Source: Nitrospina sp.
GTDB taxonomy: Bacteria > Nitrospinota > Nitrospinia > Nitrospinales > VA-1
DNA length: 5,993 nt
Assembly: GCA_018665625.1 (NCBI GenBank)
Contig: JABJCF010000421.1
Location: 1-5,993, forward strand
Reading direction: 5' to 3'
Positions 5,889-5,993 of the stretch are shown here, one piece after another (position 1 is the first letter of the stretch; each line of letters opens with the position of its first letter). Under the pieces are notes generated by a model that worked only from the letters and a program-made list of their open reading frames with translations, did not search any database and had not been told where the DNA came from. Made by a program: the position numbers and the translations under genes.

Positions 5889-5934
5889 TTTTTATTGCGG
5901 CAGAGGATAAAAATAATCTAAGACTAAGCCTGAC

Positions 5935-5940
5935 AGGAGG
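5935..5940 (+). promoter_or_regulatory. Strong Shine-Dalgarno of the gene at 5946
   Basis: AGGAGG lies 5 nt before the ATG at 5946-5948, a close match to the anti-Shine-Dalgarno complement. With the promoter upstream it makes the short reading frame at the edge a credible gene start. Confidence 0.75.
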
Positions 5941-5945
5941 GCATT

Positions 5946-5993
5946 ATGAAAACACAATGGGGTATTCAGACGTCTGTAGCAGAATTTGTAAAA
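5946..5993 (+). CDS. N-terminal fragment of a well-expressed unknown gene, cut by the window edge
   Basis: Sixteen codons read MKTQWGIQTSVAEFVK before the sequence ends. The start is supported by a strong Shine-Dalgarno and a near-consensus promoter, so a real and probably well-expressed gene begins here. The fragment has no signal peptide and looks like the start of a soluble cytoplasmic protein. It is too short to assign to a family. The dyad over its transcription start suggests that it is regulated. It diverges from the Nfu gene, which may hint at a shared theme, but that is not evidence of function. Confidence 0.7.
   Translation, partial: MKTQWGIQTSVAEFVK

Noticed and set aside
5861..5893. 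Dyad plus T-run read as an intrinsic terminator on the plus strand
   Set aside because: No plus-strand gene ends upstream of it, the stem is AT-rich, and the predicted transcription start lies inside the left arm. An operator explains the position better, though attenuation is not excluded.

Overview
The window reads as a chromosomal stretch of a Gram-negative bacterium with moderate to low GC content. The clues are signal peptides, an inner-membrane-anchored AsmA-like protein, a DUF2062 membrane protein and an Nfu-type Fe-S carrier. No gene present fixes the phylum. The TIGR03545/TIGR03546 pair is known mainly from proteobacteria, so a proteobacterium or a related lineage is a reasonable guess and no more.

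All genes but the last are on the minus strand, so the reading order is from right to left. At the right end, 5946-5993 (+) is the first 16 codons of a gene with a strong Shine-Dalgarno, a near-consensus sigma70 promoter and a perfect 11-bp dyad over the predicted transcription start. Diverging from it, 5127-5720 (-) encodes an Nfu/NifU-type Fe-S cluster carrier with an Nfu N domain and a CxxC motif, followed by a weak AT-rich terminator hairpin. Next come three tightly packed minus-strand genes (4897 down to 3259). Two are paralogous secreted proteins of unknown function, 3 nt apart. The third overlaps the second and is a short PGRP/T7-lysozyme-like amidase domain that stops before the C-terminal zinc-binding segment. 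After a 102-bp gap comes an envelope gene cluster: a DUF2062/TIGR03546 membrane protein (2650-3156), a large TIGR03545 AsmA-like protein that starts inside its stop codon (872-2653), and a secreted DUF4197 protein (107-832). A further minus-strand gene may begin at 20 and run off the left edge.

Functionally, the left half looks like an envelope module: one polytopic protein, one single-pass protein with a large periplasmic domain, and one small exported protein. The middle looks like a small lineage-restricted secreted-protein operon, with a probably catalytically dead amidase fold attached. The right end is Fe-S housekeeping. There is no mobile element, CRISPR array, tRNA or rRNA in the window. 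The most interesting parts are the duplicated secreted family with its truncated PGRP partner, and the palindromic operator-like site ahead of the cut-off gene at the right edge.
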